Origin: Ypsolopha sequella
Taxonomy: Eukaryota; Arthropoda; Insecta; Lepidoptera; Ypsolophidae
Assembly (NCBI GenBank): GCA_934047225.1
Contig: OW203997.1
Coordinates: 5,938,417-6,002,416 of the forward strand
Direction: 5' to 3'
DNA length: 64,000 bases
The translations under genes were made by a program, and so were the position numbers. Below the pieces are notes generated by a model. That model was not told the origin of the DNA. It saw nothing but the letters and a program-made list of their open reading frames with translations, and made no database searches. Shown here piece by piece: positions 46,495 to 57,042 of this stretch (positions are counted from its first letter, which is position 1; every line of letters begins with the position of its first letter).

Positions 46495-47545
46495 ACAAGT
46501 GACTAACAAATATTATTTAGGTTGGCGACCAGCGAACAATCCTCGCTGGTGGCCACTTCTTTTAGGACGCTGCTGTTGTCGCTGTCCCGCAGCCTACGTA
46601 GAGTAGATAGGCGGCTTTTTTGCGCAAAACTGCACCGAACCTGTCAATTTCAGCGCTCGCTGAAGTTATGTCAGATAATGTCAGATAACATTTGTCAGTC
46701 CTTCACTCCGGTCACCAGAAACCTTTAGTGAGTGTTTTTACAATTTAGTATTGTTGAACTATTTCGTAAATAAAACCGTGTGGGTAGTTGTGAACAGAAA
46801 TGTTGGGTATATAAATAACTCTTTTTCCTATGAGCTCACATACTCTTTTGTTCTATAATTGGTGCAAACAATATTTCCTGAACAAAAAACACTGTACACA
46901 ATTTTTTTTAATTTTGTGCTATAGAGAACTTTCTTATTACAAATACCAATGAAATATTTAAAATCAATTAGTTCATTTTTATATGACTATACAATTTTTT
47001 CTTTGAACAACCTTAGCTTGCTATGAGAAATAAACTCTCGCATAGTATAGGACAGCTATCCTAAAAGTCATCAACGTGGTTCCCAGACTGGAACTTGTAA
47101 AAAAAAAGAAAACCGTTTATAAATTGAAATGTTCATTCAAGCAGTCGAATTCACTTGTCAAGTTGAGAAAATTGACAAAAAGGTCAGAGGTTTCATTGAT
47201 TAAAAACCACCGCATGGAAAAAAAAAACAAACCCCAGAGACGTTTTGCTACATATAACAGTGCGAGAAGGCTGTTTTGGCGCGCGGATTGGTCGTGGTCA
47301 AAATCGTAACTAATAAAATAAGTACTGTTCTGCCTTTCCCTGTTACTGGGTGTGGTCATCAGATTAAACACGTGGGTAAGTGTAAATAAGCAGAATAAAC
47401 TAAATAAACCAACCACCATAGTACATTCCATTGAGGTTTACAATGGCCTGAAGTTAGCTGCACAATCACGTTTGACAGCCAATTTTTCCCCCCGATTTTT
47501 GACGTTTGTTGAGGGTCATGACCGAATCGTGGTGTTTATAGTAGA
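46495..47545. other. Intergenic, no gene seen
   Basis: AT-rich. Short ORFs at 46522 and 47076 are not recognised. Confidence 0.4.
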
Positions 47546-47551
47546 AAATAG

Positions 47552-47939
47552 TAGTTTATGCTACAAGGGCGCAAAGGAATAAATTACGAGGACGATTTAA
47601 AACACGAGCGTAGCGAGTGTTTTAAACGTAACCGAGTAATTTATTGCTTTTACGCCCGTGTATCATACTACATTTTTCAATGCATAGTGTGAGGAAATGA
47701 AAACAAATATAATCTTGTGAACTTAAAATTATGATTGGCTCAAAAGGACTCTATCCAGAGCCGTTAAACAGTGGAAAAAAAGTATAACGTCTATGGTACA
47801 CAGGAAAGGCTGCAGGTTAGCCAACCATTGTAAACAAATTAAAAAAAATAATAATAATAAAGCCCTAGGGCAAAATAATCGACTTTCTGTTCGGTTTTGA
47901 TGCATAAAAAGTGGGCCTTTACGAGCACATGCATTGAAA
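47552..47939 (+). mobile_element. TAGTTTATGC repeat, copy 3
   Basis: Near full length. AATAGTAGTTTAT occurs at its start and again directly after its end (about 47938), so either a target duplication or the stub of a tandem copy is present. Confidence 0.7.
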
Positions 47940-47990
47940 TAGTAGTTTATTGTGATCTGATAACCATACCCACTGTCATTTACCAGTTTT

Positions 47991-48414
47991 TAGGTGATAT
48001 ATCGTCCGTGCAAAGGTCCCTGTTACTCCAGGCGGAAAGATCCGCAGTGCGAGAGGGATGGAATCGGGGAAAATTGACAAAATGTCGGTTTTAAATTAAT
48101 AAAAAATTACCTAAAATAGCTATGAAAATTTTCATTTCCAATAATTTAGGTATTGTTAAAACCCATCTCAATAAATATTTTTGAAGTGTGTAGGTATACT
48201 GCCTCAATTTGTCAGAATATTGAAAAAAGTGTAAATTTAGACCTCATTTCATTAATTATTTCTATCGAGTGAAATTCCTCCAATCGCGTTTCTGATAGAC
48301 CAAAATCTAGAAGAAGGTTTCAAAATTGTTATACTAATTTATTTAACTTAGGACTTGGTTTGAACAGCAGATAAATAACTTCAAAAAGTGTCGATATTGA
48401 CGATATACCCCCTT
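47991..48414 (+). mobile_element. AAGGGGGTATATCGTC inverted-repeat element, opposite orientation
   Basis: Inverted relative to 46068-46489 and well matched along its length; the two lie 1.5 kb apart, head to head. Confidence 0.6.
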
Positions 48415-48419
48415 GGAAC

Positions 48420-49150
48420 AGTGTGGCTAAAGGTCCGCCAGTGTAATTTTTCCGCCGTAGACGGACTTTGTGTTGATAAATTCCGCCAACAGATGTTCAG
48501 CCGTATGTTAAAACCAATATTATAAAAGACAAATATGGTAGTAACTATAAAATCCGCCGTAGAATGAAGTATGCCAACTTAAAAGCATCCGGAATAAAAG
48601 AGTTTGTATAAGTAGATTTATTGAATATCAAGAATACTTGACTCATGACGGCCCACTAAGGGCCGAAATATATTTCAAGCTAAAAAAATTATTTTATTTA
48701 TTAATTATATTTAAAGTAATATATGTATAATTGCAAATATAAGTAGATTGATGAACGTGGAAGAAGTTAAACAGATGTGACAGGGTTTTAGCAGGGTTTC
48801 TGCCTACCCCTTTAGCATACAGGCGTGAGTATGTACATATCGAAGTTGGATTGTAGAATCAGCTGTTTTACAAAACAGCGGTTTTGTACAACCGCTGATT
48901 TTACAGCCCACCTGCGAGATATACATATATGTATATACAAAAAACACGATCTTACTACAGTACTCACAGTGATAATGCGCATACAAATTTTCGCCACTGT
49001 TCGGCAAAGTTCGTATTTCCCTACACTTTCTATACAATCAATAAGGTCACGTGGCACGTCCGGTCGTTCGGCTATAGATTTGTATGCGCATTATTACTTT
49101 GGGAGTAGTGCAACCCGACATGGACTGCGTGCATTCATAAACATCAGTAA
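48420..49150. other. Intergenic with small palindromes
   Basis: Holds GACGGCCCACTAAGGGCCGAAATA (as two runs of the GGCC hairpin motif, 48648-48672), an AATCAGCTGTTTTACAAAAC hairpin near 48855, and an inverted pair AATGCGCATACAAAT (48974, 49078). Overlapping ORFs on both strands around 48810-49160 follow from these palindromes and are not genes. Confidence 0.45.
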
Positions 49151-49173
49151 TTTCAAAGAATAACTGCTCATAA

Positions 49174-49419
49174 GTGTATCAACAGTATCGCCTGTCGACC
49201 TGTGTTGAAACATTCGAGAAAGACATCAAACAATTCATAGCACCGTCATTTTCAGAACCGAAACCAGATTCCGAAGTAGTTTGTTCACGGAGTAAACGGG
49301 AAATCGTACATAAAAGTAACATTAAACTGAAAAAACATCCAATGGTATGCAGTTTTATTGATCCATCGACAGACGGGAGATGGACGGCTTGTGTTGATTC
49401 AATTGGTTCGCTACAATAA
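49174..49419 (+). CDS. Unrecognised 81-codon ORF
   Basis: Starts MYQQYRLSTCVETF and ends FIDPSTDGRWTACVDSIG. Its composition is less T-rich and more protein-like (Lys/Glu/Ser, no low complexity) than other short ORFs here, but I recognise no domain. It could be an exon or a transposon fragment; chance is not excluded. Confidence 0.15.
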   Translation: MYQQYRLSTCVETFEKDIKQFIAPSFSEPKPDSEVVCSRSKREIVHKSNIKLKKHPMVCSFIDPSTDGRWTACVDSIGSLQ

Positions 49420-50323
49420 CGTAGATCAGGTGTTTACAAACGTGGGTCGTGGTCTACTGTTACTAAGGGGGCCTGTAGTACTCTCTAAATACAATCATAG
49501 TACTATATACCGGCACTCACTGGCTCGATACCACATCAGGCAGACGTCCGTCCCTTTGTACGGGACCAGTTTTCATGGGATGGCAATGAGGTGTCAAGGT
49601 TCTATAGAAAAGTGATGTGTTACTCCTTCATGCCTGAAGTGATTTGGGTGAAACTTTGCAAAAGTCAAGTAAAATGTAAAAGTAAAGATTTATGTTATAA
49701 ATCGGTGCTTATAGGGTGGCAAGGGGGTTTCAAGTTTCTATAGAAAAGTGATGTTAAGACACGTACGTTGTACGTATACAAGCACAATAAATAAAAAAAA
49801 ACAATAAAAGTTTTCAACGTTCAAAGGGAATCGGTGTTTATTGAACCAAAAAAAAAAACATGAAAAAACATCGTCAATACATGAATCGAGGAACCAGACC
49901 ACAACATTTGAACCAGACTAAGGTGTTAGTGTGAAAGCTGTAAAATGCGAGTAACAGTCCACACTTTAAACCACGCGTTCGACCTCACCAAAGACACTTT
50001 AGCAGAGGATCTATTCAGAAAACAAGAAATAGTTTCGTTACGAAAATAATTTACCAGGGGTTTAAATACTCGTAAATAATCAAAAAATAACTTAGGTCGG
50101 AAACCGTGCTCGGCCTTTGGCCATGCCAAAGACACTTTATAGAAATAAAAACCTAAAAATATAGATTCTTGTGTATATATAGGGTTGATTAATAATCGAA
50201 ACTCAAAACATAGAAAGTACTCGTCTATATGGACAACTTTTGCTATGGAGACTAAGCGAAATTTGCAACTATTTTTTTACTTCCTATCAATAGGCAAAAA
50301 CAATATGTCGCGAATTTTTCAAA
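49420..50323. other. Intergenic up to the gypsy-type element
   Basis: Contains two similar phrases TTCTATAGAAAAGTGATGT (about 49600 and 49737). No gene seen. Confidence 0.35.
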
Positions 50324-50327
50324 GTAC

Positions 50328-50808
50328 TGTGATGCTCACCGTGTACCCGGGATCTTATAGGGATATTTCTGAATCACACCACTTTAATTTTTGTTTATCT
50401 TCTTTTATATTTTCTTTTTTTCACTTCATATAGCCTATTTATCATGCGTATATTAAGGGAGGGGAGCTCCAAATTTGGTAGAGCACTCGCTTCTTATATT
50501 TCTTCAATAATTTACGGATGGAGAAGCACATCCGCACTAATCGGACTCTCTGAGGAATCTTTCTATATGGAGAACTACGTCCGCACTAATCGGACTCTCT
50601 GAGGTATCTTGCTCGTGTTTTGTCTGAAAGATCTTTTATACTCGATCTGTATTTATTTTTGGAAAACACGAAATAATTCAGTCAATGCGACGTATGTCGA
50701 TCCATAAAGGTTATCGATTGCCAACTAAACACGAACAAATAGTCCTTTAACCTACCTATAAAACCTAGCCTTACCTAAACCTAACATATTGCCTAGCTAT
50801 ATGTTACA
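50328..50808 (-). repeat. 3' LTR of the gypsy-type element
   Basis: 481 bp, same ends as the 5' LTR. It holds a direct duplication: a 25-bp core (TCCGCACTAATCGGACTCTC...) at 50531-50555 and 50580-50604, each preceded by ATGGAGAA, so the unit is about 49 bp. The TATA-like motif is at 50631-50640 (minus strand). Confidence 0.93.
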
Positions 50809-51968
50809 TCTCCCCCCTTAATGAGAAAAATTTTGTTTGTAAAATACAAACAAAATTTTACTTTACAAAATTACCTAACTACCTACAAGTGCAGGGACAT
50901 TACAATGGGTGGATGGCCTTTACTGCAGACAGATACCTTAAAATCTTAAGTTAGAGTCAAAACTCAAGGTAAAGATTACAAAGTAGCTTAGCCGACCAAA
51001 ACCTGCTGAAAAGATCGACCCATCCAGTCTAGCCTCTCTAAAGTCCAAAGCTACCTCAAATAAACAAAGATTAAGTTCATTCAGATAATGAACCAACGTC
51101 TGACTTTAGTGTTGAAGTCTTGGTAAATCTCATAACCTATCCCTGCTTTTATACAATTCAAAATAATAAATTATTAGTAATATGAAATGAAAATTTAATA
51201 CATCATGAGGACAAATAATGTCGCTAAGAATAACTAATATTCTTCCATCCAAGCAAAAAAAAATCTTTCGACATAAAGATGGTGTTAATTATTTTTTTTG
51301 AAATTATTCCTAAGTCTAAAATCAAAATCAACAATTGTTATGAGATGTCATCATCAATTTGTTATTAACTTCTCATTTATACAAAGCAAAGTTTTTGTTT
51401 CTAGAGGAGTCTTAACATGAAACTGCTGCTTCTTAGCTTTTGCGAGTCTCAAGTGTTAAGTTACTTAAGCAAAATTGAAATTTTATAAAAAAATCCCTAT
51501 TTGGTTGAACTGATCTAGAATGTGAGGGTGTATATCAAATCGATATACCTCGCGAATGGAAATTATTTCCTTAAAGCGAGTTCTCACAGAGCAGCCAGTC
51601 TTCCTATTGATTCCTAAATCCTTAAGTAAATAAATAAAGATATTTCACCTATAGCTTTGTGACCCGCTCTTATATCTGTAAAGCTCCTCTGGAAATAGCC
51701 TATAACTATCACTTTGACGAAACATACAATAAAATATAAAATTTATTGTTACCTTCTTTGATGACACCTCGCCTTAAATTTGTTACTATATTTATCGATA
51801 CATCATTTAATTATAAAGTCTTCATGCCTCTTTGTCCTCGCAGTATCGTCACATGTAACAAATTATACATCTATTACTATACAATACAGTAGTCATATAA
51901 TAATGAAACTAATTTATATACATGACATGTTTTCTTTTTACAAATAAAATAGATAATTATATAAACAA
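50809..51968 (-). other. Non-coding 3' internal region of the gypsy-type element
   Basis: AT-rich sequence between the ORF stop and the 3' LTR, with no ORF over 60 codons. The purine tract (plus strand TCTCCCCCCTTA at 50809-50820) sits against the LTR and would prime plus-strand synthesis. The length could reflect a decayed env-like region or a long 3' UTR; I see no env motif. Confidence 0.6.
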
Positions 51969-54089
51969 TTAAACTCGTGAATGAAAGGGTTTCAATCTAT
52001 TTACATGCACAATGTTTCTATATCTATTTGTACCTATTTTCTTTATTGCATAATTCGTATCAGAGACCCTTCTGACAATCTGGAATGGACCCTTATATAA
52101 TCGACGTAATTTTGTACTTATTCCAGTTAATCTATTGGGCACATAGATCATGACTAATTGACCATGTTGAAAATTAATTTGTTTGGCTTTCTTATCATAT
52201 TGCCTTTTTTGATAAAGTTGTGCCTTCCGTATGTTAAGCAGAGCCTTATGATGAAGCGCATTTACACTATCCATCCTATCTGCCAAATTATTTGAAAAAT
52301 TATTATCATTTATATTCAAGTCCAAATCAAACTGAAGTTGGGGTTCCCGTGCGAACATAAGTGTATAAGGTGATATTCTAGTTGATGATTGTTTACTAGT
52401 GTTGCAAGCGTAACACACCAATGGATCTAAACCGATTTTATCAAACGATTCGTCGATGGTCCCAGGCTGTAAATTAGTTATAGCATTAACCTTTCTTTCC
52501 TGGCCTACTAAACAATTCTTTACATACTTCTCTGTTCCTTTTTCTGCATCTTTCATATTAAATTCATCCACTTGTTCTCCTAAGGTTTTCATTACCCTTT
52601 GTCTTGGAGAGGTTTGATATGGTGCTTTATGCACGGGAAAATCATCATTCAATTGTATCTCGACGTCCCCTAAGTTACACTTTCCTAATCCATTATCTTT
52701 TAATTCAACTTGGTCCCTATCAGATGTTAGATCTTGATTGACATCAAGCTTGACAAGCTGGCTTTCATTAGATTTATGGTCAAGAACGTTATTACACAAG
52801 TGGTTTTCATTCTTTTCAATGAGGTTGCAAAAGTAAAGATAATCACTTTTTGACAATTGTGAACTTTTTTCTATCTCTGACCTATATTCAACCATGGAGA
52901 TCGAATTTGATAAAGAATCTATGTTTTCCAAAGACTCTTTATCTACAAATTGGGCATGACATTTATTGTCAAATTCTATGAAATTTTCACTAAAGTTCAT
53001 GACGGCATGAAACTTCTGAAAGAAATCTTGACCTAAAATAATATCTTGCTGTATGCCATCAATCACGACAAATGAATGATTAAACAGAACAGAATCTATC
53101 ACTAAATTTACGTTCACTTTCCCTTTAGTGTCCAACATAACACCATTGACAGCTTTTATGAAGAAATCTTCGCCTTCGGTGATTCCTTTACCCAACGAAG
53201 AAGCTAGGCGTTGAGACACGCAGCTGACCGATGCACCACTATCGCACAATGCGTAATTCACTGAGTTATTGAAATTATTTACACTGACCTTAATGAACGG
53301 TTCATAGTGAAGACTCGTTGGCTTCACATTTTGATTTTTGGGGGTTTCTTCATAATTTGCGGACGAAACCGATGCTTCCTTTCGTTCATTGGTATTTAGA
53401 TTAGCCTCCTGTCTTCTTGGATATCTTAAAAAATATGGGGAGGTATTAGTAAATGGAGACCGCTGTTGCGCGTTTTGAGGGACAAATTGTTGTTGCGGTC
53501 TGAAATTATTTCCCCCCTGGTGAAATTCTTGTCGCTGAGGACGAATATTAAAATTAGGTGAAGGAGGTGTCTGACACACATTAGGCACGATTCTTTCTAG
53601 TTTAATGGGGAGATTGAGTGATTGCGGTTCATTATTTTCATTATATATCCTTTTTAATTGTAATAGGGCTTTCTTTAAATCATCTTTAGTGTTGAAGATA
53701 CTCGTGGCTAATTTCATTTTTTCCCCATTATTAATTGATTTTAAGAATCTTTCGATGAAGATCCCTTCGTCAGTCAGTTTTGCCTTATCGGCCACTTCGC
53801 TCAAGACGTAAAAATACGTAAGAAGGTCTTCTTGCCCTTGATTTTTTCTGAAAAATAATTCTAGATAGTTAATAACCGGAGGGAACTCTGCTTTGAGCTC
53901 TTTCATTAAATCATCGTACGATTTCTCGTCCGTGAATTTTTGTCGGAAGAATGATAATGCTGGACCGATGAGGTAGCTTCCCAAAGCTACTTTTTTCTCG
54001 TCGTCTGACCATTTTTTAATGACAGCCAGGCTCTTGAATTGGAATTCAAATTCCGTTATGTCGGTGGAGAGGCCATCAAAGCGCTCCAT
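51969..54089 (-). CDS. Gag-protease ORF fused in frame to RT and integrase remnants
   Basis: A single uninterrupted 706-residue frame. Residues 1-155 resemble the alpha-helical gag of Ty3/gypsy elements; no CCHC zinc knuckle is seen. Residues 175-235 are Gln/Pro/Asn-rich. Residues 260-375 are a retropepsin: active-site DSGA at 283-286 and the downstream ILGQDF at 351-356. Residues 485-511 match the start of RT (PYQTSPRQR...EQVDEF). The frame then jumps to the integrase zinc finger (KYVKNCLVGQ, where the second Cys of the usual C-x2-C is Gly), to a fragment around the first catalytic Asp (FDKIGLD, D555), and then directly to the region after the DDE core (SPYTLMFAREPQL) and the integrase C-terminus. 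Thus at least two deletions removed RT/RNase H and the DDE core, both in frame. Gag and protease look usable; polymerase and integrase activities are absent. Confidence 0.88.
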   Translation of the reverse strand: MERFDGLSTDITEFEFQFKSLAVIKKWSDDEKKVALGSYLIGPALSFFRQKFTDEKSYDDLMKELKAEFPPVINYLELFFRKNQGQEDLLTYFYVLSEVADKAKLTDEGIFIERFLKSINNGEKMKLATSIFNTKDDLKKALLQLKRIYNENNEPQSLNLPIKLERIVPNVCQTPPSPNFNIRPQRQEFHQGGNNFRPQQQFVPQNAQQRSPFTNTSPYFLRYPRRQEANLNTNERKEASVSSANYEETPKNQNVKPTSLHYEPFIKVSVNNFNNSVNYALCDSGASVSCVSQRLASSLGKGITEGEDFFIKAVNGVMLDTKGKVNVNLVIDSVLFNHSFVVIDGIQQDIILGQDFFQKFHAVMNFSENFIEFDNKCHAQFVDKESLENIDSLSNSISMVEYRSEIEKSSQLSKSDYLYFCNLIEKNENHLCNNVLDHKSNESQLVKLDVNQDLTSDRDQVELKDNGLGKCNLGDVEIQLNDDFPVHKAPYQTSPRQRVMKTLGEQVDEFNMKDAEKGTEKYVKNCLVGQERKVNAITNLQPGTIDESFDKIGLDPLVCYACNTSKQSSTRISPYTLMFAREPQLQFDLDLNINDNNFSNNLADRMDSVNALHHKALLNIRKAQLYQKRQYDKKAKQINFQHGQLVMIYVPNRLTGISTKLRRLYKGPFQIVRRVSDTNYAIKKIGTNRYRNIVHVNRLKPFHSRV

Positions 54090-54291
54090 CTTTCACTTTA
54101 TAAAATAAATATGCAAAAACTTAGCTTTTATTTGGTATCCACGTCACAAGCTTGTAGAAAATCGTCTCTTTGACACTCGGCAGGATACACTTCCTTTGCA
54201 CCCGGCAGGATAGGTATATCGCTCTTCTCGCGCTATACTTGTTATTACACCGCTCTTCCAGCAATGTCAATTACCCGGCGCCTCCACCAAT

Positions 54292-54772
54292 TGTGATGCT
54301 CACCGTGTACCCGGGATCTTATAGGGATATTTCTGAATCACACCACTTTAATTTTTGTTTATCTTCTTTTATATTTTCTTTTTTTCACTTCATTTAGCCT
54401 TTTTATCATGCGTATATTAAGGGAGGGGAGCTCCAAATTTGGTAGAGCACTCGCTTCTTATATTTCTTCAATAATTTACGGATGGAGAAGCACATCCGCA
54501 CTAATCGGACTCTCTGAGGAATCTTTCTATATGGAGAACTACGTCCGCACTAATCGGACTCTCTGAGGTATCTTGCTCGTGTTTTGTCTGAAAGATCTTT
54601 TATACTCGATCTGTATTTATTTTTGGAAAACACGAAATAATTCAGTCAATGCGACGTATGTCGATCCATAAAGGTTATCGATTGCCAACTAAACACGAAC
54701 AAATAGTCCTTTAACCTACCTATAAAACCTAGCCTTACCTAAACCTAACATATTGCCTAGCTATATGTTACA
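54292..54772 (-). repeat. 5' LTR of the gypsy-type element
   Basis: 481 bp, TG...CA termini on either strand. On the minus strand it starts TGTAACATAT and ends GAGCATCACA. A TATAAAAGAT motif (plus coordinates 54595-54604) is a plausible core promoter for the element. It matches the other LTR except at two positions in the run between the Pol II-like promoter motif and the distal end (ATTTAGCCTTT here, ATATAGCCTAT in the other). Confidence 0.93.
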
Positions 54773-54922
54773 GTACTCATAGAAAAAAATATGTTATGGA
54801 CGAGTGCGACCTATATATATGTTTTGAATTTTGCTTACTTATGTTATTTATCCTTGTATTATCATAATCATAATCATAAAGTCAACTTAACGATACTTAT
54901 AGTTGTGAAATGTTGTCTGATA

Positions 54923-55193
54923 TACAACGTGAAATTTAAGTCATTTTGTTAACGAAAACTGGTGATAGTACTTGTCCACATAAACTACTTTCACTATGGA
55001 GCCAACCCTGGAATCGTAAAAAAAAATTTCAGCTGTTCTATAGAAAAGTTAAATATACCTACTCGACCCAAATGTATGAAACAGCTGATTTTTTTTTCAC
55101 GATTTCAGGGTTGGGTTCATAGTAAAAGTTGTTCATATGGACGATTACTATCACCAGTTTTCGTTAGCAAAATGACTTTGATTTCACGTTGTA
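54923..55193. mobile_element. TACAACGTGA foldback
   Basis: 271 bp: TACAACGTGAAATTTAAGTC ... complement ... TCACGTTGTA. Arms share AACGAAAACTGGTGATAGT. TA precedes it; the right flank is TT. Its centre shares ACTATGGAGCCAACVCTG with the element at 40246-40513. Confidence 0.65.
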
Positions 55194-55527
55194 TTTTATC
55201 ATGTTTAAAACAATATAACTCACCTATAGTTTTGGTCCTTCGTCCGTCTGTTTGTCTAGATCTTGATGGTACTTATAAGATTATTTTGACCTTAAATGAA
55301 CCTTACAGGCCCACTGGCAGAAGAGTTGGAAGCTCCTGAAGTAGATGATTATGACGTGGATGACGTTATTTGAGTTGCGCTTGCGTCGATGGCCGACGCG
55401 ACGGCGTCATTTGGCGCGTGACAGTCAGCGTTCTTGATCTTCAGTCTTCAGTATTTTATATCGATGATGAAGTTAGTGAGATGATAATCTTTGTAAAAGA
55501 GGAAGAAGATATATGTATGGATAATAG

Positions 55528-55803
55528 TAGTTTATGCTAAAAGGGCGAAAATTGCTCTTACGCCCGTGTATCATACTAAGTTTTTCAATGCATAGTGTGA
55601 GGAAAAAAAACAAATATAATCTTGTGAATTTTAAATTATGATTGGCTCAAAAGGACTGTATCTAGAGCCGTTAATCAGTGGAAAAAAAGTATAACATTTA
55701 TGGTACACAGGAAAGGCTGCAGGTTAGCCAACCATTGTTAATAAATAAAAAAATAAAAATAAAGCCCTAGGGCAAAATAATAGACTTTCTGTTCGGCATT
55801 GAA
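55528..55803 (+). mobile_element. TAGTTTATGC repeat, copy 4, internally deleted
   Basis: The central part of the hairpin (including the CGAGCGTAGCGAG palindrome) and part of the right end are missing. Confidence 0.65.
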
Positions 55804-56149
55804 AAAAACGTTTATTTAATAATCAAATAGTTACAAGAAAACGGTATCTTATAAGGGTAATTATAAATACGAAAGTGTGTTTCTTGGTTCGTTTGTTTGT
55901 CCTTATTTCACGCAGTAACGGAGCGACGGATCGATGTGATTTTTTGCATAGAGATAGTTTACGGGCCGGAGAGTAAGAGTGAGGAGTAAAGAGAGCCCCA
56001 AAGTGGGCCGAAATATATCTCGAAAATACTTGAAATTGTTATTTTTGTTGTGTTTATAAGTATAAAACTAAATGAAAAGCTTATTATGGCCAAATATAAA
56101 TATTTATTTCAAATGTAGTAAAAGGAATATTAAAGGAAAAGCAAAATTT
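55804..56149. other. Intergenic with a GGCC hairpin motif
   Basis: GAGCCCCAAAGTGGGCCGAA followed by ATATATCTCG near 55993-56022. No gene seen. Confidence 0.4.
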
Positions 56150-57042
56150 GTTAGGTTAGGTTTACATGTAAGATAAAATAAGGAGCCGAGCGGAGCGAGG
56201 CGACGCGACGTCCCTAGTTTTATTACTTAAAATTTAATTGCAAAAATAGAAAATTGTTCGCCTGAGAATTATTCAACTCATCTCAAATTTGTATAAGTAA
56301 AGATTACAGGAAAATATAGCGGTTAAAGATATCTTTAATGAATTTTTATTAATTATAATAATTTTCAGTATAAGTGTATCAAAATCTTGCGATTCGCACT
56401 TGAACAGCTTACGTGAATGGACGACTAACTCATTAGTTATTACAATAAAGTTTTTCAAAAATGATGCCAAGATGCAATAATGTTATACATTAACGTTAAC
56501 GCCCTCGTGAGCGTTCTGTATGTGCAGTACAAGCTAGTATATCAAGCAGATGCAAAAATGACAGTGGACAATTATGATGGAAGAATTCGCCGGTCTAGGT
56601 AGGAACCTCGGTGGCGCAATTGGTAGCACGCTTGTCTTGATAACAAGAGGTCGCAGGTTCGAATCCTGGCCTGGGGAATTTTTTCAAATTCTTGTCATTT
56701 GTTACTATTTTAAAAAGGAAATTATTAATCGGGCGAATAAAAATAGAATTAGCGAATTCAAGTGTCCGGAATAAATACCAAAGCTTGCGACTAAAATACT
56801 GAGTGGGCGAATTTTAAGTATGAAATCGAAAATTTTTCACCAAAAGTCAAAAAATAGGTACGACGACGAGCGAAGCGAGGAGGAGCGTATGTTAGGTTTA
56901 CATGTAAGATAAAATAAGGAGCCGAGCGAAGCGAAGCGGAGCGAGGCGACGTCTCTAGTTTTATTACTTAAAATTTAATTGTCACTAAAATAGAAAATTG
57001 TTCGCCCGACAATAATTATTATTCAACTTCTCTCAAATTTGT
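56150..57042 (+). repeat. Pair of ~140-bp direct repeats flanking the tRNA-like sequence
   Basis: 56150-56292 and 56891-57042 share GTTTACATGTAAGATAAAAT, GGAGCCGAGCG...GGCGACG, TTTTATTACTTAAAATTTAA and TCTCAAATTTGTAT. They are about 741 bp apart. The inner sequence also has an inverted pair (GACTAAAATACTGAGTGGGC at about 56787 and its complement near 57090). I could not show LTR-type TG/CA ends. Confidence 0.6.
56613..56684 (+). tRNA. tRNA-like sequence, probably a pseudogene or SINE head
   Basis: D-arm TGGCGCAATTGGTAGCACG, anticodon stem CTTGT/ACAAG around a seven-base loop CTTGATA, T-arm GCAGG TTCGAAT CCTGG. The loop reads formally as anticodon TGA (Ser), but there is no long variable arm as in tRNA-Ser; shifting by one gives GAT (Ile). 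The acceptor stem pairs poorly and the D-stem and T-stem each have a mismatch. It lies between two direct repeats of about 140 bp. A functional gene is unlikely. Confidence 0.35.

Larger units (their letters stand above)
50328..54772 (-). mobile_element. Recently inserted, internally deleted Ty3/gypsy-type LTR retrotransposon
   Basis: A 4445-bp element on the minus strand. Two 481-bp LTRs differ at only two positions, and a GTAC target duplication flanks it (50324-50327 and 54773-54776). Reading the minus strand: 5' LTR at 54772-54292, a two-base spacer, a primer-binding-type TGG starting at 54289, one 706-codon ORF at 54089-51969, about 1.16 kb of AT-rich non-coding sequence, a purine tract AAGGGGGGAGA at 50820-50809, and the 3' LTR. 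The ORF covers gag, protease, the first part of RT and pieces of integrase, but lacks the RT, RNase H and integrase cores. It therefore cannot move by itself, yet the near-identical LTRs imply recent mobilisation, presumably with enzymes from an intact relative. I did not identify the primer tRNA. Confidence 0.92.

Noticed and set aside
48804..49163. ORFs on both strands with Cys/His residues that look like zinc fingers
   Set aside because: Caused by overlapping palindromes; Cys/His spacing is irregular.
50809..51968. Degraded env gene, which would make the element an errantivirus
   Set aside because: No signal peptide, cleavage site or transmembrane stretch could be read in any frame.
53605..53811. 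Plus-strand ORF inside the gypsy-type element
   Set aside because: Shadow of the gag frame.
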